This document shows positions 25,638 through 34,543 of a DNA stretch of 64,000 bases, piece by piece. The DNA comes from Rhizobium sp. ACO-34A (lineage in GTDB: Bacteria; Pseudomonadota; Alphaproteobacteria; Rhizobiales; Rhizobiaceae), in contig CP021371.1 in the NCBI GenBank assembly GCA_002600635.1, positions 1,243,001 through 1,307,000 on the forward strand, written 5' to 3'. Within the stretch, counting starts at the first letter, position 1; every line of letters begins with the position of its first letter. The notes beneath the pieces are model-generated. The model searched no databases, was not told where the DNA came from, and saw only the letters and a list, made by a program, of their open reading frames with translations. The translations under genes were made by a program, and so were the position numbers.

Positions 25638-27619
25638 GCCAGCGCCTCCTTGCTCAGCGCTTCCTGCTTGGCGATCTCTTCGACCGGAATGTAGTAGTCG
25701 CGGTCATAGTTGAAGGTGTGGGCGATGCCGGTGACGATCGCGGCGAGGAAGGCAAGAGCTGCCAGCCACCAGATGTACCAGATCAGCGCGAAGCCCATGA
25801 CCAGCGAGAAGAACGACAGGATGAGACCCATCGAGGTTCCCTTCGGCATGTGGATCGGCCGGTAGGTCGTCGACCAGCGGAAGCCTTCCTTCTTCATGCT
25901 CCACCATGCGTCGATGCCGTGAACGCGGATCGTCTGCGGGAAGTTGTAGGGCGCCGGCGGAGACGTCGTTGCCCATTCCAGCGTACGGCCGTTCCACGGA
26001 TCGGGACCGCAGCGCAGGGCTTCGCGGTTCTTGATGGAGACGGCGATGCCGATGAAGGTGCAGGCGATGCCGAGGGCGATCAGGACTGCGCCGAAGGCGG
26101 CTACGATGAAGTAGATCTGCCAGGCGGTGTCCATGTACTGCGAGACGCGGCGGGTAACGCCCATCAGGCCGAGCGCATAGAGCGGCATGAAGGCGAAGTA
26201 GAAGCCGACGAACCAGAACCAGAACGAACGCTTGCCCCAGGTGTCGTCCAGCTTGAAGCCGAACGCCTTCGGCCACCAGTAGGTGATCGCGGCGAAGACC
26301 CCGAAGACCACGCCGCCGATGATGACGTTGTGGAAGTGGGCGATGAGGAACAGCGTGTTGTGCAGCTGGAAGTCGACCGGCGGAACTGCGAGCAGAACGC
26401 CCGTCATGCCGCCGATGGTAAACGTCACCAGGAAGCCGACTGTCCAGAGCATCGGTACTTCCATCCGCACCCGGCCCTTGTAGATGGTGAAGAGCCAGTT
26501 GAAGATCTTGGCGCCCGTCGGGATCGAGATGATCATCGTGGCGATGCCGAAGAAGGTGTTGACGTTTGCGCCGGAGCCCATCGTGAAGAAGTGGTGGAGC
26601 CAGACGATGAACGACAGGACCATGATGCAGGCGGTCGCATAGACCATCGAGCGGTAGCCGAAAAGCGGCTTGCCCGAGAAGGTGGCGACGATTTCCGAGA
26701 ACACGCCGAAGATCGGCAGGATCAGGATGTACACTTCCGGGTGGCCCCAGATCCAGATGAGGTTGACGTACATCATCGGGTTGCCACCAAGGTCATTGGT
26801 GAAGAAGTGCGTGCCGATGTAGCGGTCGAGCGTCAGCATGGCGAGCGTTGCGGTCAGGACCGGGAACGCAGCGACGATCAGGACGTTTGCACAGAGCGAG
26901 GTCCAGGTGAAGACCGGCATGCGCATCATGGTCATGCCCGGCGTGCGCATCTTGAAGATGGTCGCGATCAGGTTGATACCCGATAGCGTCGTACCCACGC
27001 CCGCGATCTGCAGTGACCATAGGTAATAGTCCATCCCCACCCCGGTTGAGTAGGCGGCACCCGACAGCGGCGGATAGGCAAGCCAGCCGACGCGTGCGAA
27101 TTCGCCGACGAACAGCGAGATGTTGATGAGGATCGCACCGGCGGCCGTCATCCAGAACGAGAAGTTGTTCAGGAACGGGAAGGCCACGTCACGGGCGCCG
27201 ATCTGCAGCGGCATGACGTAGTTCATCAGGCCGGTGATCATGGCCATGGCCATGAAGAAGATCATGATGACGCCGTGGGCGGTAAACACCTGGTCATAGT
27301 GGTGCGCGGGCAGGAAGCCCTCGGCCCCGCCGGCCGCCATGGCCTGCTGGGCGCGCATCATCAGGGCGTCGGCAAAGCCGCGAACGAACATGATGAACGC
27401 CATGATGATGTACATGATGCCGATCTTCTTGTGATCGACGGAGGTGAACCACTCGTTCCAGAGGTAACCCCATTTGCCGAAGTAGGTGACCGCGCCGAGC
27501 AGCGCGATGCCACCCAGCACGACGGCACAGAAGGTGCCGACGAGGATCGGCTCGTGGAGCGGGAGGGCGTTGAGATCCAGCCGCCCGAAGATCAGGTGCT
27601 GAAGGTTTTCAGAGAGCAT
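25634..27619 (-). CDS. cyoB: Cytochrome o ubiquinol oxidase subunit I
   Basis: A 661-residue heme-copper oxidase subunit, the catalytic core that reduces O2 to water and pumps protons. Metal ligands are recognisable: His in Thr-Ala-His-Gly-Val-Ile-Met near residue 106 (low-spin heme), His-Pro-Glu-Val-Tyr near 284-288 with the cross-linked His-Tyr pair, His-His in Leu-His-His-Phe-Phe near 333, and His-x-His in Ala-His-Phe-His-Asn-Val-Ile near 419-421. The length equals that of E. coli CyoB. It overlaps cyoA by 11 bases. Confidence 0.96.
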   Translation of the reverse strand: MLSENLQHLIFGRLDLNALPLHEPILVGTFCAVVLGGIALLGAVTYFGKWGYLWNEWFTSVDHKKIGIMYIIMAFIMFVRGFADALMMRAQQAMAAGGAEGFLPAHHYDQVFTAHGVIMIFFMAMAMITGLMNYVMPLQIGARDVAFPFLNNFSFWMTAAGAILINISLFVGEFARVGWLAYPPLSGAAYSTGVGMDYYLWSLQIAGVGTTLSGINLIATIFKMRTPGMTMMRMPVFTWTSLCANVLIVAAFPVLTATLAMLTLDRYIGTHFFTNDLGGNPMMYVNLIWIWGHPEVYILILPIFGVFSEIVATFSGKPLFGYRSMVYATACIMVLSFIVWLHHFFTMGSGANVNTFFGIATMIISIPTGAKIFNWLFTIYKGRVRMEVPMLWTVGFLVTFTIGGMTGVLLAVPPVDFQLHNTLFLIAHFHNVIIGGVVFGVFAAITYWWPKAFGFKLDDTWGKRSFWFWFVGFYFAFMPLYALGLMGVTRRVSQYMDTAWQIYFIVAAFGAVLIALGIACTFIGIAVSIKNREALRCGPDPWNGRTLEWATTSPPAPYNFPQTIRVHGIDAWWSMKKEGFRWSTTYRPIHMPKGTSMGLILSFFSLVMGFALIWYIWWLAALAFLAAIVTGIAHTFNYDRDYYIPVEEIAKQEALSKEALA

Positions 27620-28739
27620 TTGCAGCTCCTTTCTCGGGGGCGAGCGACATGGCGGCAGCCGCGGCGCTGATCAGGGTCTCGGAGGTGCAGAGCTGGTTGA
27701 GTGCTGCTGCCTTGGCGATCGTCTCGGCGTTCGGGGTCTCGCGCTGGGAGGTGATCAGTTCGCCATGGCCATCCTGTGCCCGGTGTTCGTCGTATTCGTA
27801 GAGGCCCTTGTCCTTCAGGCCGTCGAGACCGCCGCCACCCTGCTCGTCCTGCATCATCATCTGATGCATGCAGACCTTGCCGGGTTCGACACAGAGACCG
27901 ACGACACGCTGGAACAGGTCAGGCATCACGCTGGCATAATAGGCGACCGGAACGGAGAAGGACGGCTTGTCCAGTGCGATATAGGCGTCCTGGTTCAGCT
28001 CGACGCCGCTGCCGCGAACCTTGGAAACCCAGGTGTCGAAGTCGGCATCGGTCATGGCGAGCGTCTGGAATTCCATCTGCGAGTAGCCGGGACCCGAATA
28101 GTTGGCCGAGCGGCCGTAGAAAGTGCCGGGCTTGTCGGCGATCATGTGCAGCTTCGTTTCCATGGCCGGCATGGCATAGATCATGCCCGCGAGCGCCGGT
28201 ACGGAGAAGGCGTTCATCATCGAGGAAGCGGAGAGCTTGAGGTTGACCGGACGACCGGCCGGAATGGCCAGCTCGTTGACGGTCGCGACGCCCTGCTCGG
28301 GATAGATGAACAGCCACTTCCAGTCGAGCGCGACGGCTTCCACTTCGATCGGCTTGCCGAAGCTTGCCTCGAGCGGCCGGTAGGGGTCGAGCTTGTGGGT
28401 GTAGATGTAGGTCAGCGTACCGAGGGCGGCGATGATCAAGACCGGAACGCCCCAGATGAAGATTTCGAACTTCGTCGAATGATCGAAGTCGGGCTCGTAA
28501 TCGGTGTTGTCAGGCCGGTTGGCGCGGTAGCGCCACGGAAAATAGACGCCCATGATCATCACGGGGATGATGATGATCAGCATCAGCAGGGTCGAGTAGA
28601 TCAGCAGATCGCGCTGCTGTTCCGCGACCCAACCCGACGGATCGAGCAGCACGTAGTTGCAGCCCGAAAGCAGCGAGACGGCTGCAAGAACGGGCGCGAT
28701 GCGCAAAGTCTTCTTGAGAATGGTCATATCGTTCTTCAT
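27609..28739 (-). CDS. cyoA: Cytochrome o ubiquinol oxidase subunit II
   Basis: A 376-residue lipoprotein subunit. The lipobox Ser-Leu-Leu-Ser-Gly-Cys lies near residue 27, followed by two membrane helices and a periplasmic cupredoxin-like domain with [11 protein letters not shown]. The CuA-binding cysteines of cytochrome c oxidases are absent, as expected of a quinol oxidase. The last 80 residues are rich in Gly, Asp and Ala and extend beyond E. coli CyoA. Start choice is between ATG 28739, ATG 28727 and GTG 28754; none has a clear ribosome-binding site. Confidence 0.92.
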   Translation of the reverse strand: MKNDMTILKKTLRIAPVLAAVSLLSGCNYVLLDPSGWVAEQQRDLLIYSTLLMLIIIIPVMIMGVYFPWRYRANRPDNTDYEPDFDHSTKFEIFIWGVPVLIIAALGTLTYIYTHKLDPYRPLEASFGKPIEVEAVALDWKWLFIYPEQGVATVNELAIPAGRPVNLKLSASSMMNAFSVPALAGMIYAMPAMETKLHMIADKPGTFYGRSANYSGPGYSQMEFQTLAMTDADFDTWVSKVRGSGVELNQDAYIALDKPSFSVPVAYYASVMPDLFQRVVGLCVEPGKVCMHQMMMQDEQGGGGLDGLKDKGLYEYDEHRAQDGHGELITSQRETPNAETIAKAAALNQLCTSETLISAAAAAMSLAPEKGAANAL

Positions 28740-28913
28740 GGCGAGCAAGAGCACTCCCGCTTCGCCCGGGGCGATGCAGGTTGGCGGTTGTTGCTTGACG
28801 GCCGGCGGCCGAAGTTCCGACCGCGCGACCGTCCGTTATGAAGAAAAAGCTTGGGAGGATCTTCTTCGGAGGCTTTCCTGCTCCCATTTTTGAAAAAGGT
28901 TAAGTGGCCACCC

Positions 28914-28930
28914 TGTGACAAATCGTCACA
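28914..28930. promoter_or_regulatory. Inverted repeat upstream of cyoA
   Basis: TGTGAC and GTCACA flank a 5-bp spacer, 175 bases before cyoA. It looks like a dimeric regulator site of the CRP/FNR superfamily shape but is one base longer than a CRP site. Confidence 0.35.
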
Positions 28931-29051
28931 AATGAGACCGTCGCGGGCAATACTGATCACTTCTGCTTGATTGATTTGGCACAAAAGTGAGGAAAAATAG
29001 ACGTTTATCAAATCTGGAGGCAGGGGAGGTCAAGGTGTCGCAGGATGCGCA

Positions 29052-29065
29052 TTGATCGCGATCAA
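29052..29065. promoter_or_regulatory. Consensus FNR/FixK anaerobox
   Basis: TTGATCGCGATCAA matches TTGAT-N4-ATCAA exactly. It lies in the 470-bp gap between cyoA and the oligopeptidase gene, 145 bases before the latter and 313 before cyoA. Oxygen control by FnrN/FixK of one or both is plausible. Confidence 0.6.
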
Positions 29066-29209
29066 ACCGTGGAAAACCGCATCGGGACCGCTTGCCTGTC
29101 GCAGTCCGGAACATTCTCCGCCCCGTCGGATTTCGCCTTGATCGCCGCGCTGCCCCTCTCTATCTCTCTCTGACGCCAACATGTTTTCCTTGAGAAGGAA
29201 GGTCCTGCC

Positions 29210-31318
29210 TTGTCCGTCTTCAACAATCTGCCCGCCGCCCCGAGTGCTGCCAAGAAGCCCGTCACCGACACCCGGCACGGCATCACCCGCACCGACGATT
29301 ATGCCTGGATGCGGGCTGACAACTGGCAGGCGATGTTCAAGGATCCGAGCCTGCTCGATGCGGAGTTGCGCAAGCATCTGGAGGCCGAAAACGCCTATAT
29401 GGAAGCGGCCATGGCCGACACCAGGGATGTGCAGAAGGCGCTGTTTGCCGAAATGAAGGGCCGTATCAAGGAGGACGATTCGTCCATCCCGATGAAGGAC
29501 GGCCCTTATGCCTATGGGACCGCCTTCGTCACCGGCGGCGAGCAGCCACGCTATTTCCGCATTCCCCGCGACGCCGACCACAGGGATGAGGCAGGCCGCA
29601 AGCTTCTGCTCGACGGCGACAAGGAGGCCACCGGCAAGGATTATTTCCGTCTCGCCGGTATCGACCATTCGAGCGACCATGCCTTCGGCATCTGGGGCTA
29701 TGACGACAAGGGTTCGGAATATTTCACGCTGCGCGTGCGCAATCTCGAAACCGGCGAGGATCTGCCCGACGTGATCCAGAACACCGGCGGCGGTGGCGCA
29801 TGGGCGCCGGATGGCAAGAGCTTCTTTTATACGCTGCAGGACGAGAACCATCGCCCGTCCAAGGTCTTCCATCACATCATCGGCCAGCCGCAATCCGCGG
29901 ACCGGCTCGTCTATGAGGAAGAAGACCCCGGCTTCTTCATGGGCGTCGGCGGCTCGCTGCTCGACGATTACATCTATATCGACATCCACGACCACGAGAC
30001 CTCGGAATATTACTTGCTCTCGACCAAGGATTTGACGGCGGAGCCGAAGCTGGTGGCCGAACGGGAGGAGGGCATCGAGTATTCGATGACCGAAGGCGGC
30101 GACGTCTTCTATATCCTGACCAATGACGGCGGCGCCAAGGACTTCAAGATCATGGAGGCCCCCGTCGAAGCGCCGGGCAAGGAAAACTGGAAGGAGATCG
30201 TCCGGCACGAGCCGGGTCGCCTGATCCTTTCCCACATGGCGTTTGCCCGCCATCTCCTCTGGCTGGAACGCCGCGACGGTCTGCCGGTCATCATGATCCG
30301 CGACCGCAAGTCCGGCGAAGAGCACGCCATCGCATTCGCCGAGGAGGCCTATTCGCTCGGTCTGCAGGGTGCCGCCGAATACGACACCGACGTCATCCGC
30401 TTCTCCTATTCGTCGATGACGACGCCGTCGCAGCTCTTCGACTACAACATGGTGACGCGCGAGCGCGTCTTGTTGAAGACGCAGGAAGTTCCCTCCGGCC
30501 ACAACCCGGACGACTACGTCACCCGCCGCGTCTTTGCCGAAGCCCATGACGGCGAGAAGGTGCCGGTCACGCTTCTCTATCGCAAGGATACCAAGCTCGA
30601 CGGTTCCGCCCCCTGCCTGCTCTATGGTTATGGTGCCTACGGCATCACCATCCCGGCCGGCTTCAACACCAATTGCCTGTCGCTCGCCGACCGCGGCTTC
30701 GTCTATGCCATCGCCCATATCCGCGGCGGCAAGGACAAGGGCTTCTCCTGGTATGAAGACGGCAAGATGGAAAAGAAGGTCAACACCTTCAGGGATTTCA
30801 TCTCCGCCGCCGACCATCTGGTGAAGGAGGGTTTCACTTCTTATGAGAACATCATTGCCGAGGGCGGCTCCGCCGGCGGCATGCTGATGGGTGCGGTCGC
30901 CAACATGGCGCCGGAGAAATTCGCCGGCATCATCGCCGCCGTTCCCTTCGTCGATGTCCTGAACACCATGCTCGACGACACGCTGCCGCTCACCCCGCCG
31001 GAATGGCCGGAATGGGGCAACCCGATCGAGTCGGAAGAGGAATATCGCTGGATCGCCGCCTATTCGCCCTATGACAATGTTGGCGAGAAGCCCTATCCGC
31101 CGATCCTCGCACTCTCTGGCCTCACCGACCCGCGCGTCACCTATTGGGAACCGACCAAGTGGGTGGCGAAGCTGCGCGAGAAGACGACAGGCGAAGCCCC
31201 GATCCTCCTGAAGACCAACATGGCCGCCGGCCATGGCGGCAAGTCCGGCCGCTTCCAGCGCCTCGAGGAAATCGCCTTCGAATACGCCTTCGCGATCAAG
31301 GTGGCGGGCAAGATGTAA
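29210..31318 (+). CDS. ptrB: Oligopeptidase B-type S9 serine peptidase
   Basis: A 702-residue prolyl-oligopeptidase-family enzyme; oligopeptidase B cleaves short peptides after Arg/Lys. The N-terminal half is a beta propeller, opening with Arg-Thr-Asp-Asp-Tyr-Ala-Trp-Met-Arg. The C-terminal hydrolase domain has the nucleophile Ser in Glu-Gly-Gly-Ser-Ala-Gly-Gly near residue 557, Asp in Gly-Leu-Thr-Asp-Pro-Arg-Val near 642, and His in Ala-Gly-His-Gly-Gly near 677. The enzyme has no signal peptide. The start is a TTG at 29210 with AAGGAAGG eight bases upstream. A 773-codon open frame on the opposite strand is its shadow. Confidence 0.92.
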   Translation: MSVFNNLPAAPSAAKKPVTDTRHGITRTDDYAWMRADNWQAMFKDPSLLDAELRKHLEAENAYMEAAMADTRDVQKALFAEMKGRIKEDDSSIPMKDGPYAYGTAFVTGGEQPRYFRIPRDADHRDEAGRKLLLDGDKEATGKDYFRLAGIDHSSDHAFGIWGYDDKGSEYFTLRVRNLETGEDLPDVIQNTGGGGAWAPDGKSFFYTLQDENHRPSKVFHHIIGQPQSADRLVYEEEDPGFFMGVGGSLLDDYIYIDIHDHETSEYYLLSTKDLTAEPKLVAEREEGIEYSMTEGGDVFYILTNDGGAKDFKIMEAPVEAPGKENWKEIVRHEPGRLILSHMAFARHLLWLERRDGLPVIMIRDRKSGEEHAIAFAEEAYSLGLQGAAEYDTDVIRFSYSSMTTPSQLFDYNMVTRERVLLKTQEVPSGHNPDDYVTRRVFAEAHDGEKVPVTLLYRKDTKLDGSAPCLLYGYGAYGITIPAGFNTNCLSLADRGFVYAIAHIRGGKDKGFSWYEDGKMEKKVNTFRDFISAADHLVKEGFTSYENIIAEGGSAGGMLMGAVANMAPEKFAGIIAAVPFVDVLNTMLDDTLPLTPPEWPEWGNPIESEEEYRWIAAYSPYDNVGEKPYPPILALSGLTDPRVTYWEPTKWVAKLREKTTGEAPILLKTNMAAGHGGKSGRFQRLEEIAFEYAFAIKVAGKM

Positions 31319-31323
31319 TGAAC

Positions 31324-31359
31324 GAAGCGTCGTGCATCCTTCAGGATGCACGACGCTTC
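31324..31359. terminator. Long perfect hairpin after ptrB
   Basis: Two 17-base arms starting GAAGCGTCGTGCATCCT are perfectly complementary around a TC centre, five bases after the ptrB stop. There is no T-run downstream on the plus strand, so it may act as an mRNA-stabilising or processing hairpin as well as a terminator. Confidence 0.55.
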
Positions 31360-31383
31360 AGGTTTCAAAAGGGAGGTCATGAC

Positions 31384-31905
31384 ATGACCGTCCACATTGC
31401 ATTGCTTCGGGCCGTCAATGTCGGCCGGACTGGAAAGCTCCCGATGAGTGAGTTGAAGGCGCTCGCGGAAGGCCTTGGGCTCCGCGACGTCTCGACATAC
31501 ATCCAGAGTGGCAACCTGATCTTCCGTGATGACGAAGACGCGGCGTCTGTCGCTGGACGACTGGATGCGGCCCTGGCTGAGAAGCTTGGCAAGCCGCCGG
31601 GTGTTTTCGTACGCAGCGCCTCGGAACTCGACGCCATCCTTGCGGCCAATCCCTTTCCCGATGCAATCCCGAGCCAGTTGCTGGTGACCTTCTTCGCAGA
31701 GCCGCTGCCGGACAACGCGCTGTCCGGACTGGTTGCGCCCGATGGCGAGGAGGTCGTCGTCCTTGGGCGTGAGATCTATGTGCACTATCCGATCGGTGCC
31801 GGCCGGTCGCGGCTGAAACTGCCGGTCCTCAAGCTCGGCACCGCGCGCAATATCAATACCATGGCGAAGCTGTCGCAAATGGCGCACGCCCTCGGTGAGG
31901 TCTGA
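31384..31905 (+). CDS. DUF1697 domain protein
   Basis: A 173-residue protein of the DUF1697 family, recognised by the N-terminal Tyr/His-Ile-Ala-Leu-Leu-Arg-Ala-Val-Asn-Val-Gly-Arg-Thr-Gly-Lys-Leu-Pro-Met and Tyr-Ile-Gln-Ser-Gly-Asn-Leu-Ile-Phe, with a C-terminal Ala-Arg-Asn-Ile-Asn-Thr-Met-Ala-Lys-Leu. The family has no established activity. The ribosome-binding site AGGGAGG fixes ATG 31384; the frame upstream overlaps ptrB and is not used. It lies 65 bases after ptrB behind a hairpin. Confidence 0.85.
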   Translation: MTVHIALLRAVNVGRTGKLPMSELKALAEGLGLRDVSTYIQSGNLIFRDDEDAASVAGRLDAALAEKLGKPPGVFVRSASELDAILAANPFPDAIPSQLLVTFFAEPLPDNALSGLVAPDGEEVVVLGREIYVHYPIGAGRSRLKLPVLKLGTARNINTMAKLSQMAHALGEV

Positions 31906-32082
31906 TTCGGGCCGCCGAAATCCTTCAGACACAAGAAACGTCTTGCGCCGCAGGGGCGTCACCCTGCGGCAACCTTGTCGTGCCCGTTCCGATTCGTTGC
32001 GCCGTTCGCGCTTTTGAATGTTAGGCAAGCATTGTTTGCGTCTCTCGCTTGCGCGACGCAAGCTTCGCGCAAGGTTCAATGG

Positions 32083-32098
32083 TTAACGAATGGTTAAC
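32083..32098. promoter_or_regulatory. Consensus CtrA-binding box
   Basis: TTAACGAATGGTTAAC fits the full CtrA motif TTAA-N7-TTAAC, and its reverse complement fits as well. It lies 22 bases before the ATG of the small gene at 32121. A 9-bp inverted repeat CTTGCGCGA/TCGCGCAAG (32048-32073) precedes it. CtrA control of the small gene is inferred. Confidence 0.65.
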
Positions 32099-32120
32099 TT
32101 TTGAAACGAGAGCTTCCGAC

Positions 32121-32429
32121 ATGCGAATCGACAGCAGTCTGAACAGCTATTATTATCAGAATCGATATATCCCGATGTCCGCCGAGGGCGAAGATAGCGC
32201 CGGGGAGCAGGCACCTGCCTCGACGCCGCGCAGCGTGGGTTCGGGCGGTTTCAGCAGCTCGCTGGCTTCCAATTCGCTGGCAAGCGCTCTCTGGGTCGTC
32301 GAGGGCGGTCGTAAGCCCGTGTCATCGATGACGCAGCGGGTCATGGTGACCGACGACCGCAGCGATGCCCAGAAGGTCGAGGACCTCTACAGGGAATACG
32401 AGCCGAGCCTCGAAGACTACGACGCCTGA
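32121..32429 (+). CDS. Small protein of unknown function behind a CtrA box
   Basis: A 102-residue acidic, Ser/Asp/Tyr-rich protein: Asp-Ser-Ser-Leu-Asn-Ser-Tyr-Tyr-Tyr-Gln-Asn-Arg-Tyr, a Ser/Gly/Ala-rich middle with Ser-Ser-Leu-Ala-Ser-Asn-Ser-Leu-Ala-Ser, and an acidic end Glu-Pro-Ser-Leu-Glu-Asp-Tyr-Asp-Ala. There is no signal peptide or membrane helix, and I recognise no family. ATG 32121 is preferred over the longer frame because the CtrA box and promoter region lie just upstream. A strong terminator follows, so it is a one-gene unit. The CtrA box suggests a cell-cycle, division or surface-structure role. Confidence 0.6.
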   Translation: MRIDSSLNSYYYQNRYIPMSAEGEDSAGEQAPASTPRSVGSGGFSSSLASNSLASALWVVEGGRKPVSSMTQRVMVTDDRSDAQKVEDLYREYEPSLEDYDA

Positions 32430-32455
32430 CGGTGTCGTCACAGTGCGAATGACCC

Positions 32456-32478
32456 AAAGGCGCCTTGGGCGCCTTTTT
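32456..32478 (+). terminator. Rho-independent terminator
   Basis: AAAGGCGCC and GGCGCCTTT pair around TTG and run into TTTTT, 27 bases after the stop of the small CtrA-box gene. Confidence 0.85.
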
Positions 32479-32527
32479 CGCGTCCGCAATCCTCCTCCTT
32501 GATTCCATCAGCATGAAGTCCTAATTT

Positions 32528-32542
32528 CTCTAGAGACTAGAG
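32528..32542. promoter_or_regulatory. MerR-type operator candidate
   Basis: CTCTAG and CTAGAG flank AGA in front of the MerR gene (ATG 32572). The dyad resembles the CTCTA...CTAGAGG operators of lead/cadmium regulators PbrR/CadR, from memory. Autoregulation is likely; a clear -35/-10 pair with the 19-bp spacing was not found. Confidence 0.45.
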
Positions 32543-32571
32543 GTTTTTGAGGACAGGAGAAGGCGCAGGAA

Positions 32572-32985
32572 ATGTTCTCGATTGGAGATTTGTCCCGCCG
32601 CACCGGGGTCAAGGTGCCGACGATCCGCTATTACGAGCAGATGGGTCTGATCGCGGCGGCGGACCGCACGGAAGGCAACCAGCGTCGATACGAGCAGGCG
32701 GAGCTGGAGCGGCTGGCCTTTATCCGCCACGCCCGCGATCTCGGTTTTCCGATCGATGCGATCCGCGAGCTTCTGGCGCTGGGGCGCCATCCCGACGAAC
32801 CCTGTGAACGCGCCGACGATATCGCCCGCGAGCAACTGGTCGAGGTCCGCGAGAAGATCGCCCGCCTCAGGAAGCTTGAGGACGAACTGGAGCGCATCGC
32901 CTCCCATTGCGGAGCGCACAGCGTCGGCGAATGCTACGTCATTCGCGCGCTGTCCGATCACGGTCTCTGCAACCACGAGCATTGA
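32572..32985 (+). CDS. MerR-family metalloregulator-like protein
   Basis: A 137-residue MerR regulator. The winged helix-turn-helix is at residues 1-70 (Ile-Gly-Asp-Leu-Ser-Arg-Arg-Thr-Gly-Val-Lys-Val-Pro-Thr-Ile-Arg-Tyr-Tyr-Glu), followed by a dimerisation helix. Cysteines at 78, 113, 121 and 133 fall where MerR and ZntR place metal ligands (about 79, 114 and 123-124), so a divalent or mercury-like metal response is likely. The gene is preceded by a CTCTAG/CTAGAG dyad and followed after 10 bases by a cupin gene. No metal efflux gene is beside it. Confidence 0.85.
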   Translation: MFSIGDLSRRTGVKVPTIRYYEQMGLIAAADRTEGNQRRYEQAELERLAFIRHARDLGFPIDAIRELLALGRHPDEPCERADDIAREQLVEVREKIARLRKLEDELERIASHCGAHSVGECYVIRALSDHGLCNHEH

Positions 32986-32995
32986 GGAGGTTTTC

Positions 32996-33454
32996 ATGCC
33001 AGTGATCAGACAGCAGGATGCGCCACTCGAACAGGAAAACGGCAAGGGACCGAACGGCGAACTCGGCCCCTACAGCGCAAGGCTGCTCAGCGATGCCGGC
33101 GGGCTGACCCAGTTTGGCGCTTTCATCGAAACGCTTCCGCCCGGTTCCCGCTCGTCGCGCAAGCACTGGCACGAGCGCGAGGACGAATTCGTCTTCGTCC
33201 TCTCCGGAACAGTCACCCTGCACGAGGGTGACGTGATCGCCGAGATGAAAGCCGGCGACAGCGCAACCTTCAAGGCAGGCGTTGCCGCAGGTCATTGCCT
33301 GGAAAATCGCTCGGATGGCCCGGTCAGCTATCTCGTCGTCGGCACGCGCTCGCCCGACGAGGTGGTGCATTATTCGGATGAGAACCTGAAACTGACGAAG
33401 ATCGGCTTCGTCAAGCATTGGACCGACCGGGAAGGCAATCCCATCGTCCGGTAG
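32996..33454 (+). CDS. Cupin-domain protein
   Basis: A 152-residue single-domain cupin. Motif 1 is His-Trp-His-Glu-Arg-Glu-Asp-Glu-Phe-Val-Phe-Val-Leu-Ser-Gly near residues 57-71, with two His and a Glu for metal binding; motif 2 (Gly-Val-Ala-Ala-Gly-His-Cys-Leu-Glu-Asn) near 95-105 supplies the third His. Such proteins are often dioxygenase- or isomerase-like, but the activity cannot be assigned here. GAGGAGG overlaps the end of the MerR gene, so the two are cotranscribed and the cupin may be part of the response. Confidence 0.85.
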   Translation: MPVIRQQDAPLEQENGKGPNGELGPYSARLLSDAGGLTQFGAFIETLPPGSRSSRKHWHEREDEFVFVLSGTVTLHEGDVIAEMKAGDSATFKAGVAAGHCLENRSDGPVSYLVVGTRSPDEVVHYSDENLKLTKIGFVKHWTDREGNPIVR

Positions 33455-33463
33455 TTCCTGGTA

Positions 33464-34387
33464 TCAGGCCGATACCGACCGGAAGAAGGTGATCGAACGC
33501 GATATGGCTCTCGGCAGGGCGGTGGTGTGATCGCCCTCGATCCGGCCGGCCTGGATCGGAAGTCCGGCGGCCTTGGCCCGCTTTTCCATCAACCGAGCGC
33601 CCTGATTGAGATGCGGCTCCTTGGTGCCATGCATCAGATAGGTGGGGCATTTGAGGCTCTGCGCATAACAGAGGGCGGTGCGTACCTCGAACTCGCGGAC
33701 ATCGCTGTCGTCGAAGCGGATATCCTCCGGATAGCGCCGGAAGAAGCGGAATGCGTTAGGATTGCCGGAAATCGGGACGGCGGCGCGGAACCGGTTCGAC
33801 GCCATGGCCGACAGCATGGTCAGCGTGCCGCCGATGCTGTGGCCGGCGATGAACAGGCGGTTGCCGTCGACACCCGGCATGCCGGCGAGATGATCGGCTG
33901 CGGCCAGAACATCGTTCACCTCGTTATAGAAGCCGGAGAAGGAGCCCGCCTGTCCGTTCTCTCCCCTGACCGTCGGCATCATGACCATGTAGCCGGAGTC
34001 GATATAGGGCTTCATCAGCGTCCAGTGGCCGGCCCCCATGGCATTGCCGCCATGCAGGAACAGGACGCCGGGACGCGGCTTGTGCGGCGGCTGGTGTTTC
34101 GAAACCCATGCCGCAAGATGCAGGTTGCCGTTGTGACCGGAGGTGTAGAAGACGCGCTCCGCATTGGCCGGAGGATCGAGCGTCCCGTATTTGTCCGGTG
34201 CCGGCCCCTTGGTCAGCAGATGGGTGCGGAAGGCTTGCCGATCATGTGCATAGTCCCGGCCGATCAGCGGCGGGTTCACGGGGGTATCGAGCGCGCTGGC
34301 GATGTCAGGCAGCAACAAGCCGCCGAGCAGTCCGCCGAGAACGGTTCTGCGCGAGATCGTTTTTTCGAAATTCCGGTCAGATGTCAT
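33464..34387 (-). CDS. Tat-exported alpha/beta hydrolase, dienelactone hydrolase-like
   Basis: A 307-residue exported hydrolase. The N-terminus carries a twin-arginine signal (Ile-Ser-Arg-Arg-Thr-Val-Leu-Gly-Gly-Leu-Leu-Gly-Gly). The alpha/beta-hydrolase core has Leu-Phe-Leu-His-Gly-Gly-Asn (oxyanion region), nucleophile Ser in Gly-His-Ser-Ile-Gly-Gly near residue 194, an Asp/Glu near His-Gly-Thr-Lys-Glu-Pro-His, and His in Gly-Asp-His-Thr-Thr near residue 288. The Tat motif sets the start at ATG 34387; 50 codons upstream are open but look non-coding. The substrate is unknown. It is divergent from the attenuated GNAT gene. Confidence 0.82.
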   Translation of the reverse strand: MTSDRNFEKTISRRTVLGGLLGGLLLPDIASALDTPVNPPLIGRDYAHDRQAFRTHLLTKGPAPDKYGTLDPPANAERVFYTSGHNGNLHLAAWVSKHQPPHKPRPGVLFLHGGNAMGAGHWTLMKPYIDSGYMVMMPTVRGENGQAGSFSGFYNEVNDVLAAADHLAGMPGVDGNRLFIAGHSIGGTLTMLSAMASNRFRAAVPISGNPNAFRFFRRYPEDIRFDDSDVREFEVRTALCYAQSLKCPTYLMHGTKEPHLNQGARLMEKRAKAAGLPIQAGRIEGDHTTALPRAISRSITFFRSVSA

Positions 34388-34506
34388 GACTGTGATCCAC
34401 AAGATCCAAGCCCCCTTATTCTTGCGCGCTTTTCGGCAAAGACAAGGCACGATATCGTTACGGTTCAGCAGAAAATAGCGGCTTCGGCTCGCGCAGGTTT
34501 CGCCCG

Positions 34507-34512
34507 TTGACA
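34507..34512 (+). promoter_or_regulatory. Promoter -35 of the attenuator/GNAT transcript
   Basis: A consensus TTGACA. With 17-18 bp spacing the -10 element would fall at about 34530-34536 (CATTCCA) and transcription would start near 34542-34544, at or next to the ATG of the leader ORF. A leaderless leader is also how I recall rhizobial trpL. Confidence 0.5.
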
Positions 34513-34543
34513 ATCGATTGAAATGGGTGCATTCCATGCGGCC

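Noticed and set aside
29030..31351. A 773-codon open frame on the minus strand opposite oligopeptidase B
   Set aside because: It is the antisense shadow of a well-conserved S9 peptidase. Its translation is Arg/Gly/His-rich without any recognisable motif, and GC-rich codon bias produces such long shadows.
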